From Vespula vulgaris (Eukaryota > Arthropoda > Insecta > Hymenoptera > Vespidae): a stretch of DNA of 64,000 nucleotides. Numbering within the stretch: position 1 is the first letter of the stretch; every line of letters starts with the position of its first letter. This document shows, in pieces, positions 37,020-50,990 of the stretch. The notes beneath the pieces were generated by a model. The model searched no databases. It was given only the letters and a program-made list of their open reading frames with translations, and was not told the DNA's origin. Location: the NCBI RefSeq assembly GCF_905475345.1, contig NC_066597.1, forward strand, positions 3,798,501-3,862,500, written 5' to 3'. The position numbers and the translations under genes are program-made.

Positions 37020-37206
37020 GTAAGATATGTGTCAAGTGCCAAAAGTAGGAGATACCTCTTGACATAATCTTTGTCAAATTCAAAAGAAAAAAAATTTCTT
37101 TTTTCTCTAGTTTGATCGATTAAAATCGATCGATCAATATCTATGATTTTTGAATCGATTGATAATTTTTTTCATTTCTTTCGTTTGATTGAATTCGATT
37201 GATAAT

Positions 37207-37207
<1 letters not shown>

Positions 37208-37242
<35 letters not shown>

Positions 37243-37266
37243 TATTATTATTATTATTATTATTAG
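37208..37266. repeat. (ATT)n microsatellite
   Basis: ATT run with one missing base in the middle. Confidence 0.95.
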
Positions 37267-38619
37267 GGTGATCATTAAATCGAAAAGTTGATTAACACGT
37301 TCTGTTACTCTGTCACAAAATTCTCTGTCTCTTTCTCTCTCTCTCTCTCTTTTGCTCATTATCGAAACACTCGAGCGAGCATTAGGCAATCGTCATACCA
37401 TCTGACTTTAACATTGGCCCAAATATTGGCCAGTGGCCCCCGTGACTAGTTAGATTAAAAGGTTGAATTGCTGATTGGAGGAGCAAGGAGAAAAAAAGAA
37501 GAGTGACAGTATAGTTGTAGATTGATGATTTCAATCGGTTAATAACAAAAACGATGTCGTTGACTGATACTAGTCAACCAAATAATCTAATATGTTAGTT
37601 ATATATATATATATGTGTGTATATATTTAGATAGATATTACATATTACGCGTATATGGACAAATTGAAATAAATTAAGAAGAAAGATAGATAGGATCGAT
37701 ACTATCGATTCTACTGATTTCTCTCGTACTTCGTTCACTCGATAGAAGGTGAAAAGTGAGAGTACGTCCTTAAACGATGGACCACTCGACGAGTTTCAAG
37801 GAATATTTACTTAAATGGATTGATCACGTATGTATATGTAAATATATATATATATGTATTATATGTGCCTATATACATATATAAATAGATTTTATTTATT
37901 GTTAAATATGTTTAAAATTACATGAATCAATTTTGATTTTAAATATTCGTCATTTTCGTTATTCAATTTAACATATTATATTAGGAGAGAGATAATTTTT
38001 TAGTTAAATAATAAATTTTATTATTTCAAATTAATGAAAAAGAAATAATATATATATATATATATAATATATATTTTTGTATCATGAATTTATTTTTTTT
38101 TTGTATCCATAAAACACTGGAAGAAAATAGATAATGTCATGGATATATTTTTTCTTTTCTGAATAGCTAGAAAGGAATAGAAGAAAGACCATTTCGATCT
38201 CTTTTTCTCTTTCCCTTTCTTTTTCTTTCTTTTCCAATGTGCTCTCTTCCCGTGCTTAGTAATAATAATAGGCCGACTATAGACGAACTCTAGAACGTTG
38301 TATTTTTATCGGACACCCTAGCTATATTTAGATATCCTCGTGTGAGGAGACAAAACCGTCTGACGGGTTTACTCCTTTACCACGTTTTCGATCGATCGGT
38401 TATTTCGAGTGAAATGAAGAAAAAGAAACTTGTAAATGTAAATTACGACAATTTTTATGGCTTTCTGTTTCTTCTTTTTTTGCTTTCTTTTCTTTTTTTT
38501 TTTTAATTTTATTTTACTTTGTCTTTCTTTATATCTCTTTTTTTTTTCTTTTTTATTCTTATAATTTTACATTCGTTGCATTTTGTCAATCGGCCAAATA
38601 AGAGACGTGTGAATATATA

Positions 38620-38670
38620 TATACATATGTGTGTAGGAGTCCACGTGTACTATGTACACTCAGCATTTAT

Positions 38671-38705
<35 letters not shown>

Positions 38706-39100
38706 CTAACCAACACATCTCTCGTTATATATCATTTTACATATATATATATACATATATATATATATGTAATCTAACATGTACATATGTAAGAGTCATG
38801 TATTATGTATGTTTAACATTTACATGAAAAGAGAAAGATATATATACATATATATAATAATAACTTTTTGCATATATACAATGTTATATATATATGTGTG
38901 TGTGTGTGTTTAAGGGACACGTAATATATAGATATATACGAAATTTACATGAAAAGAGAGAGAGAGATAAGAAGAGATATTAAATACAATACATTTATAT
39001 ACACACCCACATATATATATATATATATATATGCATATGTTAGAACCATGTAGTATATATATTCAACATTGACATCAACATGAAATGAAAAAAAGAGAGA
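38620..39100. repeat. Diverged tandem array, 4 units of about 120-155 bp
   Basis: The pattern GTAAGAGTCATGTAT...TTAACATTTACATGAAAAGAGA recurs near 38633, 38789, 38909 and 39039. TA-rich microsatellite of variable length lies between units. Confidence 0.75.
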
Positions 39101-39348
39101 GGGAAAAAGAGCAAAGAAAAAAAAATAAAGATACAGGGAGAGAAATAACACATATATATGAAGTCATAGTGTACCGTACGAAGCCTTACGGATCGGGGAA
39201 CGGTAGAAGAGGATTTTTTTGTTAACCTCGTTAAATTCACTGCGTTCTTCCAACATTTCTATCTACATCGGTAATGGGCCATCGTCCCACGCAAAGTTCA
39301 CACACACACACATACATATACACAGACATGTATAAATATATATGTATA

Positions 39349-39381
<33 letters not shown>

Positions 39382-39469
39382 GTATAAAGATATATATATA
39401 TACATATCTATACTTAAGTACATTTATATTATAACACAAAGAACGAAAAAAAAGCGAGGTTGAAGAGAA

Positions 39470-39502
<33 letters not shown>

Positions 39503-40768
39503 TTCTCCTTTTCTTGTTTCAAGGGAGATGCATTTATTTATACGTTAAAATCCATTACTTCTTCCTGTTGGCACATCCTGCAATAAGTTTTCGCATAAGT
39601 GATAGTCCCGACGAGTTGAAGGAGAGGGACGATCATCGAAGAGAGAGAGAGAGAGAGGGATGTAGGGGGAGATGAAGTGGAAGTTACCGAATTTATGACT
39701 TGAGAGCAAAAAGAAAAAGAGGGAGAAAGACAGAGAGACAAAGCGACAGAAAGAGAGAGAAAGAGAGAGAGTGCAGTGAAAGTTTATTAAGCTTACTATG
39801 AACACGACACGATATATAAGTACTTCTTACTTACATACTGACTCGAATCTCTCTCTCTCTCTTTCCCACACAAACATATACGTATGCGTACACATGCACA
39901 TCTCGTTTACACGAGAAAGATTTAATGCGAGTGCAAACTATGCTATCAGCTCATACGATTCATTCTTCTTTATTCCGTTCCGTTGCTTTGATGCGTCGCG
40001 TCATAAGGAGTGACGGGGACGAGGCGATAAAAAACCTTTTTGTGTAACGAGCTTTGGAAATTTATTGCGAACGAATTTGAGATTGAGTTGAAAAGTGAGT
40101 TAGTAAGTATATAAGTAAAAGAGAAAGAGAAAGAGAAGAAAAATACAAGAGACAGAGAGAGAGAGAGAGAGAATTTATGTATCGTTTTGATTTCGTCAGT
40201 ATGAAAATATTATAAAACGAATTTGAAGAGAAGAATAAATCTTTCTTTTAATTTTCATTTCTTATCTCGTTAATAAATCGACAAATTTTATATACTACTA
40301 CGTGCATAGTGTTATTCAAACGCGAAAAGAAAATTTTTATTTTTTTGAAAAAAAAAAGAAAAGAAAAAATAAAGATTGTAATATAAACGACGAGACGAGT
40401 TTGCGTCGTCGTGTTCATCGATGTCTACGTGTTTAAATTTCGTCATTATTTCTTATAATTTCAACTACTTTATCGATTTTTATACATTCCAGAGAGGATA
40501 TGTGAGAGAAAGAGAGAGAAAATATTTATGTCACAAACATGTATAATAGCAAATCCAAAGTCAGTGAGAGAGAGATCAAACCTTTTCTTTATTCGTCGCA
40601 AGGCCTTCGTTTTATGCCTCCGGCCAGTGTCCACAACTATTCGAATCCTAGAGAATATTTTTTTCTTTTTCTTCTCTCTTTTTTTCTGTGTGTGTGTGTT
40701 TTTTTTTAAACACGAATACAGTACATAGTACGTATACACATGGATGATCTCGGTAACTGAGACGAAGG

Positions 40769-40803
40769 TCGAGGTCTCGATTTGGCAAACAGTGAGACCT
40801 CGA
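40769..40803. other. Perfect inverted repeat, 10-bp arms
   Basis: TCGAGGTCTC and GAGACCTCGA flank a 15-base spacer inside a short GC-richer block. It could be a regulatory palindrome; the stem is too short for a microRNA precursor. Confidence 0.7.
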
Positions 40804-41702
40804 GGACGATCGACGCAACTTCTCTCGTCCTTTACTTTTTCTTTCGTAAAAAATTATATGCTCGCGAGTTGATTTTCGAATGAAAACAAATATAACGACG
40901 TTGAATTTCCATAATATTTATATATATATACACACACATATATATGTGTGTGTGTGTGTATGTAATCGTGATTGGCCTTTTTTCTTTCCTTTTTTTTCTT
41001 TCCTTTTTTTTCTTTTATTTCTTTCTTTTTCTTTTTTTCTTTTTAGCGACATTTTCATTGCGATCTAGATAATTTACAGATTAATTATAGAACAACGTCA
41101 GCCGAATGCAAAGTTTCGATTATTGCGGATAATTGAGAAAAGAGTTTAGAAAGTGAGAAGTATCTATTATCCGTTTATTAATAATCGTCGTTTCGTTCTT
41201 TTCCTTTTCTTTTCTTTTTGTGAGAAAAATAGAATGAAAAGTAGTGGGAAGATGCGTATAAAAATTATATCGTAATGATCATTGTTGATTTCATTCGAAA
41301 TTAGCAAATATGATGTCATGTAAAGATTAGATATTTTTTCTTACGTTTCGTTTCGAATGAATTGAAACATAAGCGATATTTCGCAGGAAGATTCGATTTA
41401 AATCGTATTGCTCAATAATTAACAATAACAATCATGCTACAACAAAATTGATCCTACATAATCATTAATCTAATGATAATCCTAAAATAATAAAAGTTTC
41501 TGTCATTAAATGAAACGCATTAAATGAAATCTAATTAAGGAAATCGCCAAGCAGAAAGAAAATCGATGCATTAATTAATAGAAAGAAAGAGTGAAACGGA
41601 GGAAAGAAAAGGATAAGTAAACGAGTACACGAATAAACAAACAAATAGGAACAAAAACAAATGGACAAACGAACGAACAAATTAACCAACAGATGGACAG
41701 AC

Positions 41703-41706
<4 letters not shown>

Positions 41707-41747
<41 letters not shown>

Positions 41748-41786
41748 ATCAGCTAGCCAAAGAAAAAGAGAGAGATAGAAACAGAC

Positions 41787-41849
<63 letters not shown>
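41707..41849. repeat. (GA)n and (GATA)n microsatellites
   Basis: GA at 41707-41744, then GATA tetranucleotides at about 41786-41849. Confidence 0.95.
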
Positions 41850-42326
41850 AGGATAGAAGAGAGCCCGGAAGCGTTCGACGACCTCGTCCCCGTTGGGAAG
41901 CCGCGGAAAACGCGCGAAAGTCGCGTCTTGAGGCGTGTTACGCGCCTAGCTTCGTTCCTTCTCTCGTTATAACAGCCGGTTGTTCCGAAGAAAAGACTTG
42001 CACTTTCGTTAGAAAGTCTCGGAGAATCGGCTCCGCCATCCGTGGCGAGTAGTAGTCAGGTTGCCTTGGGGAAAGAAGGAAGGAAAGAGTAGGAAGGAAG
42101 GAGTAGAGGGGTCAGGGGGTGGTTAGAAGGGTAAGAGGGAGGAGGAGGAGGAGGAGGAGGAGAGAGGAGGAGTGTGAACGGCGCGAACGTGGATTAGCTC
42201 GTCCGACCAAACACGGACCACTACTACTTGTTTTGCCTTACCCTTAAGCCCTATGTATCTATCTATTTATCTATCTATCTATTTCTTTTTCTTCTCGTTT
42301 TCGCACTGACTGTCTTTCTCTGTTTC

Positions 42327-42350
42327 TCTTTCTTTCTTTCTTTCTTTCTT

Positions 42351-42428
<78 letters not shown>
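42327..42428. repeat. (CTTT)n-(CTAT)n microsatellite
   Basis: CTTT repeats pass into about 20 CTAT units. Confidence 0.95.
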
Positions 42429-42429
<1 letters not shown>

Positions 42430-42465
42430 GTCTATCTGTCTGTTTGTCTGTCTTTCTGTTTTTTA

Positions 42466-42496
<31 letters not shown>

Positions 42497-42662
42497 CCTG
42501 TTTCTTTTTCTCTCTTTTTTCTATCTCTATTTCTATTTTATTCTCTTTCTCTTTCTTTCTCATTGAGAGAGAGTAGCTTAGAATGAGCGAGCGAACGTCG
42601 ACCCGACCGACGAAGACCGCGAACGTGAGTTCTACCTTTCTCCGAACGATCGATCGTATTTC

Positions 42663-42665
<3 letters not shown>

Positions 42666-42746
<81 letters not shown>

Positions 42747-42770
42747 TGTATATATGTATGTATGTATATG
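42666..42770. repeat. (TA)n-(TGTA)n microsatellite
   Basis: TA run of about 54 bp followed by TGTA tetranucleotides. Confidence 0.95.
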
Positions 42771-44908
42771 TATATATAAATATTATAAACTAATATCGAT
42801 GTGTGTATGTATATGCATGCATGTATGTATGTATGTACGTATGTATGTATTATATACATGTGTATGTGTGTGTAGGTAAAACGAAATTTGATCGATTTAA
42901 TCGTATATAATCGATTTAGTCGTATAAATCGTAATAATATAAAAAACCATATTTTATCATATATATGTATATACATATATGTAATGTAATTTTCTTATCT
43001 CTTATACATAGAGTAATAAAAGAATAAATTTATATTAAATTGTTATTATACAATATTAATATACAATCGATCGTGTATGTACATATATATATATATATAT
43101 GTCATAAGTATATATATACATATATATGTATATATGTATAGATGAAAATGACTCTCAAAAATGTATTAGCTCGTTCGTAATAATTGTCCCGTTCGAAGGT
43201 TTCGAGAGACTTGATAACGGCCGGTGATATTGAGAGATAAGTTCAATATTGCTTTGGAATATGTTAATAGTGCGATAATAATAGATAAGAATGAAAGTCA
43301 TATCGTGCTATGGATAATTACAATTTTCTTCGACATATATATATATATACACACGCATAGATATACGTGCGTGTGTATGCATCTGTGTGTATAAATATAT
43401 AGTTCACCTTTTTATGAGAATAATTTTGAATGATTTAGAGATTGATTTTGTCTTGGTATTTTTTTCTTTGTTTGCTTTCTTTTTTCTTGTTTTCTTTTTA
43501 TTTTCTTTCTTTTTTTGAAACCACACGAAAAAAATTTTATGATAGTGAATTGGAGACCCGTTTTATTGCTCGCAAGTGCATCGTGCATCATTAGCGATAA
43601 GAAAATGAACGAGTCATCGGAAATCGGATTGTAATCAAGGAAATGTTTATTTTGCGATCGTATTTTTCCCCCATTTCTATTTTTAATGCTGATAAAACGA
43701 AGGTTCAGATCAGTTTTCAGATCGATTTGTTCGAAGTCGTTTCTAAAATTTCTTTGAAATATTATAATTCGATCGGATTAACGCAGTCAGTCATTTTTAT
43801 TTTATTTTATTTTATTTTTACTCCTTTCGATATCAAATTTTTTAGAAGTTAGTAATAATAATTAATTCGTAAGAATTATTTTTTTGAGAAAAATCCATTT
43901 ATTTTTTTTTCTCTTAAAAATAAGAGTCCTTTCTCTCTCTCTTTCTCTCTCTCTTTCTTTTTTTCTCCCTATCTCTATTTCTATTTCTTTCTTTATTATC
44001 AATTGGAATATGAAAAAAATATTAGAGGAAGCAAGAAAAGTCAGTAGAAGACACCAAGCACGTTTCTCTCGTGCACCCTCCTATGGTCCACACGGTAGAC
44101 GCTCGATCTCTTGAGAACACACACATATACACACACAAATATATAAACGTATCATGTATGCCTCGGTCAAGCATCATCTCCAACGTAGACGGAATGTATT
44201 AGATCTGTTTAGAACTTCGTAACAGAAAACGAACGGAAAGTCTGTTTTTATTGATACAATTTTTCTTTTTTTTTTCCTTTTTTGAAATCGTAAAACAATT
44301 CAATACATTAATCGAATCACAAGAAGATTTTCGCGATGAATCTAATCGAATGATTTCTCATTTTTCCAAAAAAAAAAAAAAAAGAAAACAAAAAAGGAAA
44401 AAAATAAAAAAAAGAGAAAAGAAAGAGAAAAAACTGAATACAAATGAAACGATATTAATCATTATCGATTTTCAATGGCTAATCGACGGTATAGAAAATC
44501 GTTTAGGATCTTCCCGAGAAATATGAAATGAAACGTAATGTCTCGTCTCTTCAACAATTAAATTGAAATTAAATAGTAATGGAAAAAAAAACGATCACAC
44601 GTGTCGTTGTTATTAATCAATATTTCTTCAATAATCGTCGTAAGAAATACTGGCGTATCATCTCTTCAAAGAAATATATAATATATACAATAAATAATTA
44701 CTTCTCTTGTATAATTAACAATTAATGCTGTCCAATCGGTTTAAATGAAAAAATGAAAAAAGAAGAAGAAAAAAAGAAACAACAAAGAAAAAGGATAAAC
44801 AAAAGGAATCAAAAGAGAGAAAAAGATCATTTCGATCCGATATTTAATGATCAAGTGATCATTACAATACAATATGATTGCAATAAAATCATATTGGAAA
44901 TAAAAGGA

Positions 44909-44916
<8 letters not shown>

Positions 44917-44967
<51 letters not shown>

Positions 44968-45033
44968 AAAAGAGAGAGAGAGAAGAAAAATAGAGAGAGA
45001 GAGAACCAATGAGAGATACTCTTGATATTCTAC

Positions 45034-45080
<47 letters not shown>
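44917..45080. repeat. (GA)n ... (CT)n inverted pair
   Basis: GA tract at 44917-44964 and CT tract at about 45037-45080, separated by about 70 bp, so a single strand could fold back on itself. Confidence 0.9.
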
Positions 45081-45084
<4 letters not shown>

Positions 45085-45196
45085 ACACGTACAGTTATAA
45101 TACACGCATGATTCAAAACGCACGAGATCGAGAGCTCGCTGGCGGCCGCTCGAAGATCATCTCGCGAATGTACGCGAGCGCACACGTGCCTATCTC

Positions 45197-45245
<49 letters not shown>

Positions 45246-45398
45246 CTATGTCTCTCTCTGTCTTTCTCTATCTCTCTCTCTCTCTCTCTAGCTTTCTGTA
45301 AGAGAGTGTGTGAGACTCGGTGGCCGTGGCTATGGCCTTACGATTCCCCCACTTTCGCGACGCACCGAATCCACGACGCGGCATGTGTAAGCCTCCTT

Positions 45399-45461
45399 CC
45401 TCCTCCTCCTCCTCCTCCTCCTCCTCCTCCTCCTCCTCCTCCTCCTCCTCCTCCTCCTCCT
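45399..45461. repeat. (CCT)n microsatellite
   Basis: About 20 CCT units. The open frames across it are homopolymers and are rejected as genes. Confidence 0.95.
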
Positions 45462-45972
45462 TTTCCTCCTCCTCTATTTCTTCTCTCCCTCTCTCCTTTC
45501 CTCCCTCTTTTCTCGTCTCCCCTCCTCCTCCTCCTCCTCCTTCTTCTTCCTCTACACTCCCTCCCTCCCCCCTCTCTCTGGTGCACGCGCATAGACTCGA
45601 GCAGAGACGCCGTTAGGATATATATGTGTGTGTATATATACGTATGATGTATGTACGTATATATGTGTATATGTTGTATATATATGTATATATGTATGTA
45701 TGTTGTATATGCACGAACGAGAAGGAGAGAGAAAGAGAGAGGGAGGGAGAGAGAGGGAGTGAGAGAGTGAGATAGATAGATAGATGGGGGAAGGGAGAGT
45801 GGGAGGGTGTCGCGAGTGTGTCTAACCTAGGATAGTGGCGTTTAGTGGCGGCTAGGCTAGGCAAACCGAGACTCGCCGTTCGCGCGTTACGTTCGGTTCT
45901 TCATTCGTGCTTCTTCGTTCTTTGAATTTAGAGAGAAAAACAGAAAGTGAGAGAAATAGAGAGAAAAAGTAA

Positions 45973-46019
<47 letters not shown>

Positions 46020-46026
<7 letters not shown>

Positions 46027-46990
46027 GAGAGATAAGAGAATATATAAATACATTGTATATACACGTGTGCATTTTTATATATACATATAGATGTATGTAT
46101 ATATGTATAGAGAGAGAGAGAAAGAGATTTTTTCTCTGTTTCTTTTTTTATCTTTTTTTTTTTAATTTGTACAAAATTAAATTGATCGTATCATCGTGTC
46201 GTTGATGTGAATCAGAGAAGAAAGAGTGTTCAAATTTTAAGAGTTAAATTATAGATATATTGTATATATATATATATATTTATTTAATTTTATTTATATT
46301 TTTTTTTCTTATACAAACTTGTTCATCGTGATCGAACAGTCATGCGTCTATCATCGTTGTAGTTCTTTTTTTTGTGGATCTAGGAAGAGGATCAAGAAAA
46401 AAACATCAGTGCTACGATTTAGAAAGACAGAGACAGACAGAGAGAGAGAGAGAGAGTGATGGAAAGAATATAGATGCATTGTATATAACTTTCACTCTCT
46501 GTTTTTTTTTTTTTTTTCTTTTCTTCTTCGAAATCAAAACTAAACAGTTACATTATTGTACTTTGGTGTTAAACAGGAAGTGAAGAAAGATACAGACTCA
46601 CAGTGACAAAAAAAAAAAAAGAGAGAAAAAGAAACGATATAGATACATTGTATATAAGTGTGTGCATTCACATGAATTTTCTTTTTTGTCTTCTTCTATT
46701 TTTTTTGAACTCGTTGAAAGTTTTACACAAGGAAACATAACAATTGTATTATTGTACGGTACTGTATATCAAGAAGAAGCAAAGGAGACGAACATTGAAT
46801 GACGATTTTAGAAAGAGATGAGAATATAGATACGTTATATACGCGCAACAAGCACGTGTGCATTTATACATATATATGTGTGTGTATGTATGATGAACTT
46901 ACGTATATACATAATTTGTGGAATTTTCTCTCTTTCTCGTTTCGTTTACATTACGAATGGATTAATAGTCATTAAACTAATTATTTGATT
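46020..46990. repeat. Diverged tandem array, 5 units of about 170-220 bp
   Basis: The motif AGATACATTGTATATA (variants AAATACATT, AGATATATT, AGATGCATT, AGATACGTTATATA) recurs near 46048, 46253, 46472, 46640 and 46828. Three of them are followed by GTGTGCATT-like sequence. Between them sits a T-rich tract, then a conserved ACATTATTGTA...ATCAGGAAG-like segment. Confidence 0.75.
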
Positions 46991-47199
46991 GTGCATCAGA
47001 AAAGGGAGAAATTTCAATTCTTTCTTTCTTTTTTTCCCTTCTTTATCTTTTTTTCCTTAAGGAGAAAAAGAGACAGATATATAGTGTGTCTGAAGCAAAC
47101 CCTTGAAATATATAGTGCCTTTTATAACAAGTGTCGTATCGGACAGCTAAAGTGGAGTAACAGAGACAGAAAGAAAAAGAAAAAGATAGACGGATAGAC

Positions 47200-47205
<6 letters not shown>

Positions 47206-47242
<37 letters not shown>
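47206..47242. repeat. (GA)n microsatellite
   Basis: GA run of about 36 bp. Confidence 0.9.
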
Positions 47243-47248
<6 letters not shown>

Positions 47249-47775
47249 CAGTGCGAGATAGAGACAGAAAAAAAGAGAAAGAGAGAGAGAGATATAGAAA
47301 GATTGTGTTCGTTCCCTTGGACTCTGTGCGTGCACTCGCATATCGAGATAAAGTGTTAAAGCTTGACGCAACGCAAGTGCGTGCATAAGTGCGTGAATTC
47401 GTGAGTGAGTGCGTGCGTAAGTGTGTGTGCACGCACGCATGCACGCAATCGAGTGCATCAAACGGGCGAATTATTTTCAACAAAGTTTTTTAAACTCTTC
47501 TAAATTCTTTTTTAAAACTCTTTCGAACGGTTTATGTATAATTTGTACGAGGAAGAAAAACAAGTAGGAAAAGAAGAAGAAAAGTTTAAGAAGGAGAAGA
47601 AAGGGGTGTATATATATATATATATATATATATTTGAAGTGAATGTGCAACTTGATAGTTCTCGTGCGAGAAAGGTGTTGTTTGTTTATTCGTACAAATC
47701 GTGAAACGCATTTCGAACGCTTGCAACTTGAAATATTCTTGAAAAAGAGATAGACTGACAAACAGACAGACGGAC

Positions 47776-47776
<1 letters not shown>

Positions 47777-47832
<56 letters not shown>

Positions 47833-47838
47833 GATAGG
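47777..47838. repeat. (GATA)n microsatellite
   Basis: GATA tetranucleotides with one AATA variant. Confidence 0.95.
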
Positions 47839-49786
47839 AGATAAACTTTAAGGAAAAAACGTGTACTCGACTTTTCGTGTGAAGTGCGATAAAAAGTAAA
47901 CGGAAAGTGCTTGCTTGTTTTAATTTTGTTAATATAATTAGTATCGTTGCTGTTATCGTTTCTTGTCTTCCTTTTATTTTTTTTTTTGTTTCTTCTTGTT
48001 CCTTTTCTTTTAAATTAATTCTCCTACATCGACGGAAGAACAAAATGTTGGAAGATTAAGCGTCGAGCCTACGAAGAAGATTATTATTTCGAAAGGGACA
48101 CGAGAAATTATTCGGTAAGATTTTATATATTATTTGTTTGAATGAATTAACAAAGATAATAGGAAATCGTTAGGTGAACATTTCTATCGAAGAATGACAA
48201 CAAAACGACTAACGTCAGTTTAATTCTAATGAGAAAAGGAGAAGGTATATAATAGCATAAGGAAATTTTGTTATGGATCGGGTGGGAGTTGGGTGGAAGA
48301 AAAAGACTATAATTTAAACGTCGATACGACGTTATTCGTTATAATAAAAGAGTAACTACTCCGATTAAATCTAGATTTTGCATACTCGTTATAGATAAAA
48401 GCGAAGAGAAAAAAAAGTAGATAAATAAATAAATAAATAAAAAAGATTCTAGCGGGAGAATCGTAGAATAAAATTTGTTACGAAGGGCAGAGTGATGAGA
48501 GGAAGGAAATAATTCGCACGAAACGTTTCGTTTCGACGTGGTTTACTGTAACGAAGAAGAAAAAGAAAAAAGGAAAAGAAGAAAAAAACCTACTTCGATT
48601 AAATCGCGATTTTATACGTTCGTCGAAGAAAAGAAAAGAAAAGAAAAGAAAAAAGAAATGGAAAGAAAAAAGAAAAGGAAAGGAAAGAAAAGATGTAAAG
48701 GATTGCAAATGGAAATTTTCTATGGAGAGGCTGAGGTGGCAGAGGAGAAGAAATAATAAAAAGAAACGTCGATTTAACGCGAAGGTGATTACCTAATAGA
48801 ATCCTTTCTTCGAGAGAAAATGAAACTCGTTAAAGTGGCGAAGGTACGCGAAGGCAGGCTATACGTATTGCCGGTGAAAATAAACGACTCTGGCGGTAAT
48901 CGCATACGATCGAGGAAGTGATCGAGCATTATAGTTCGGTGTACCACAGGGTGTTGACTTACGAAAAAAATTTTTTAACTTGTATACCACGTTATCTCGT
49001 TCTTTTTTTTTTTTTAACTCATCGTAATCGAACATTAGATGATTTTATTCACTCGTATCATTTTATTCAGGATCGGTCACAATTTCTTTCTTCTCTTTTT
49101 CTTCTTCTTCTTCTTCTTCTTTTTTATCGATTCTTTTTTCTTTCTTTCTTTTTTTTTTCTTTTCTGGTTTACGCTGTTCTTTCTTTCTTTCTTTCTTTAT
49201 TTTTTTTTTCGTTTTTTCCTTTCCTCTTTTTTACAGACCTATAGATCATTATATCACGCGATATTAATTAAATAAATTAATTCCTGGGATGTAACTTGGA
49301 AGTCGCTTTTTCTTTTCTTCTTCTTTTTTTTCTTATATATATGTGTGTGTGTGTTTTATTTCAATCTTTCATCGATAAAATTATATCGTCGTTGCTTTGG
49401 TAGTAAAAGTTTTGTATTATATATATTTTTTTTTTGTATGCATAAACGTGAATAATAATTTGGTTATAACCGATCAATAACGAAAGAATTGACACCATAT
49501 GTCTTCATTATAATTTTTCTTCAAGAGAATAAGAGATTGGAACGAAGTGATATTAATAAAGCTATTCAAATTACAATTTATGTATGTATATATAAATATA
49601 CATATATTTGTCTTTACATTTTTTGCATTTCTATGATCTTATAAATGTCGGAGAACGCATAAGGTGCAGAATAAATGTGTTCTCGTCGGTCTTGCGTGCA
49701 CGTACGGGCGAAAATAAGACGCACAAACTATATTTTGTACACGTATTTTCAGCCTAGGCTAACCTTCGGACACTGAAATTACATGT

Positions 49787-49818
<32 letters not shown>

Positions 49819-50824
49819 TTCTCACTCTCTTTCTCTCTCATACTTCATCGATCTTTGGCTTGTAACGCGGAATGACCTTTTAATACAAAATTCTCCTTAT
49901 TCCTTTGATTTCTTAATTATGAAACTCGTCTTTATCATTAATTATCATTTGACAATTCCAATTTCAATCTGATACAATATATAACAGAAGGAGAAGGAAG
50001 ATTGAAAAAAAAAGAAAAAGAGCAGACAAGAGAAGATATATACGTTAAATAATAATGTTCTCATTTATTGTATATCTATATAATATATATATATTATATA
50101 TATTGTAACTCTATATATCAACTATTTCATATTTTACAAATTTTATAATACATAACAATCTTTCTATATCAACGCACTTACATATAGATATATAATATTT
50201 AACTATAATTATATACACATAAATCAATATTATATACAGAATCCATATAAAAATTATTATTCTAACATTGAAAGTATTAAGCTGCGATATTATATATATA
50301 TATATATCGATGATATTCTCAAAAATGAATCTATCGATTTAAAAACATATTATTTAAAAACAATGTTCTAAGTATTTAGAATACATTTTCTTTTTTTTTT
50401 TCTTTTTTTTTTTCCTACCAAATCGAATTCACATATTTATTACACAGCAATAATCGATAGATGAAAATGCGAAGGTGTTCGCGCGCGAACTTCATCATCC
50501 ATCTCTTTCTCCTTCTTCTGCCTCTTATTCATCCGGCGACCGGTTACGTGGCGACCTTCACGGCGCTCAGGGCCGAGGGCCAAAACCGTCCGTGGTGTGT
50601 GTTTAGTATTGCGCCGGTATACGTTCAATAAATATCAGGATGGCGTGCTATAAGGGCCCCGTAGCCTCGCGGCCCATATATACAATTTCGAGTGTCCCTG
50701 AAAACACACACATGTGTATATCTGTGGCATACACCACATGTGGATATCTCATCGGTTTATTATTTTCGTCATTAATTTCGTCTTGTTTAATATAATTTTC
50801 ATCCTTCAAGATTTTCGAATTCTT

Positions 50825-50990
50825 TCGTGAATTTTACGAGTTTACTTTTTCTTTTTTTTCATTTTTTTTTAATGAATTTCCACGTTTATCCTTCATCGTT
50901 CGTGAATTTTCACGTTTATTTATCTCTCTAGTCTTTCGCGAACGTTTCGTTTTACATCTTTACTCTTCATTAATTTTTCTCATCTTTTTT
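50825..50990. repeat. Short diverged tandem repeat, about 40 bp units
   Basis: The pattern TTCGTGAATTTTCACGTTTA recurs in variants near 50823, 50872, 50908 and 50938. Confidence 0.6.

Larger units (their letters stand above)
37020..45830. other. Non-coding region, intron-like
   Basis: AT-rich sequence with ATT, GA, GATA, CTAT, TA and CCT tracts. GC-richer complex islands lie near 37370-37450, 38270-38410, 40740-40820, 41860-42240, 42570-42660, 43190-43330 and 45110-45400. A diverged array occupies 38620-39100. No gene is recognised. Confidence 0.5.
45831..48114 (+). promoter_or_regulatory. Possible long untranslated leader exon with promoter
   Basis: A CpG-rich promoter-like block (45831-45920) is followed by about 2.2 kb without a credible coding frame, ending at the strong donor AATTATTCG/GTAAGATT (cut after 48114). 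The stretch contains the diverged array at 46020-46990 and many short upstream ATGs. It could be a long 5' leader of a regulated gene, or several smaller exons. Inference only. Confidence 0.25.

Noticed and set aside
45009..45647. 212-codon frame with Leu-Ser and poly-Pro runs
   Set aside because: It is the product of a CT and a CCT microsatellite. Both other frames and the opposite strand are also open.
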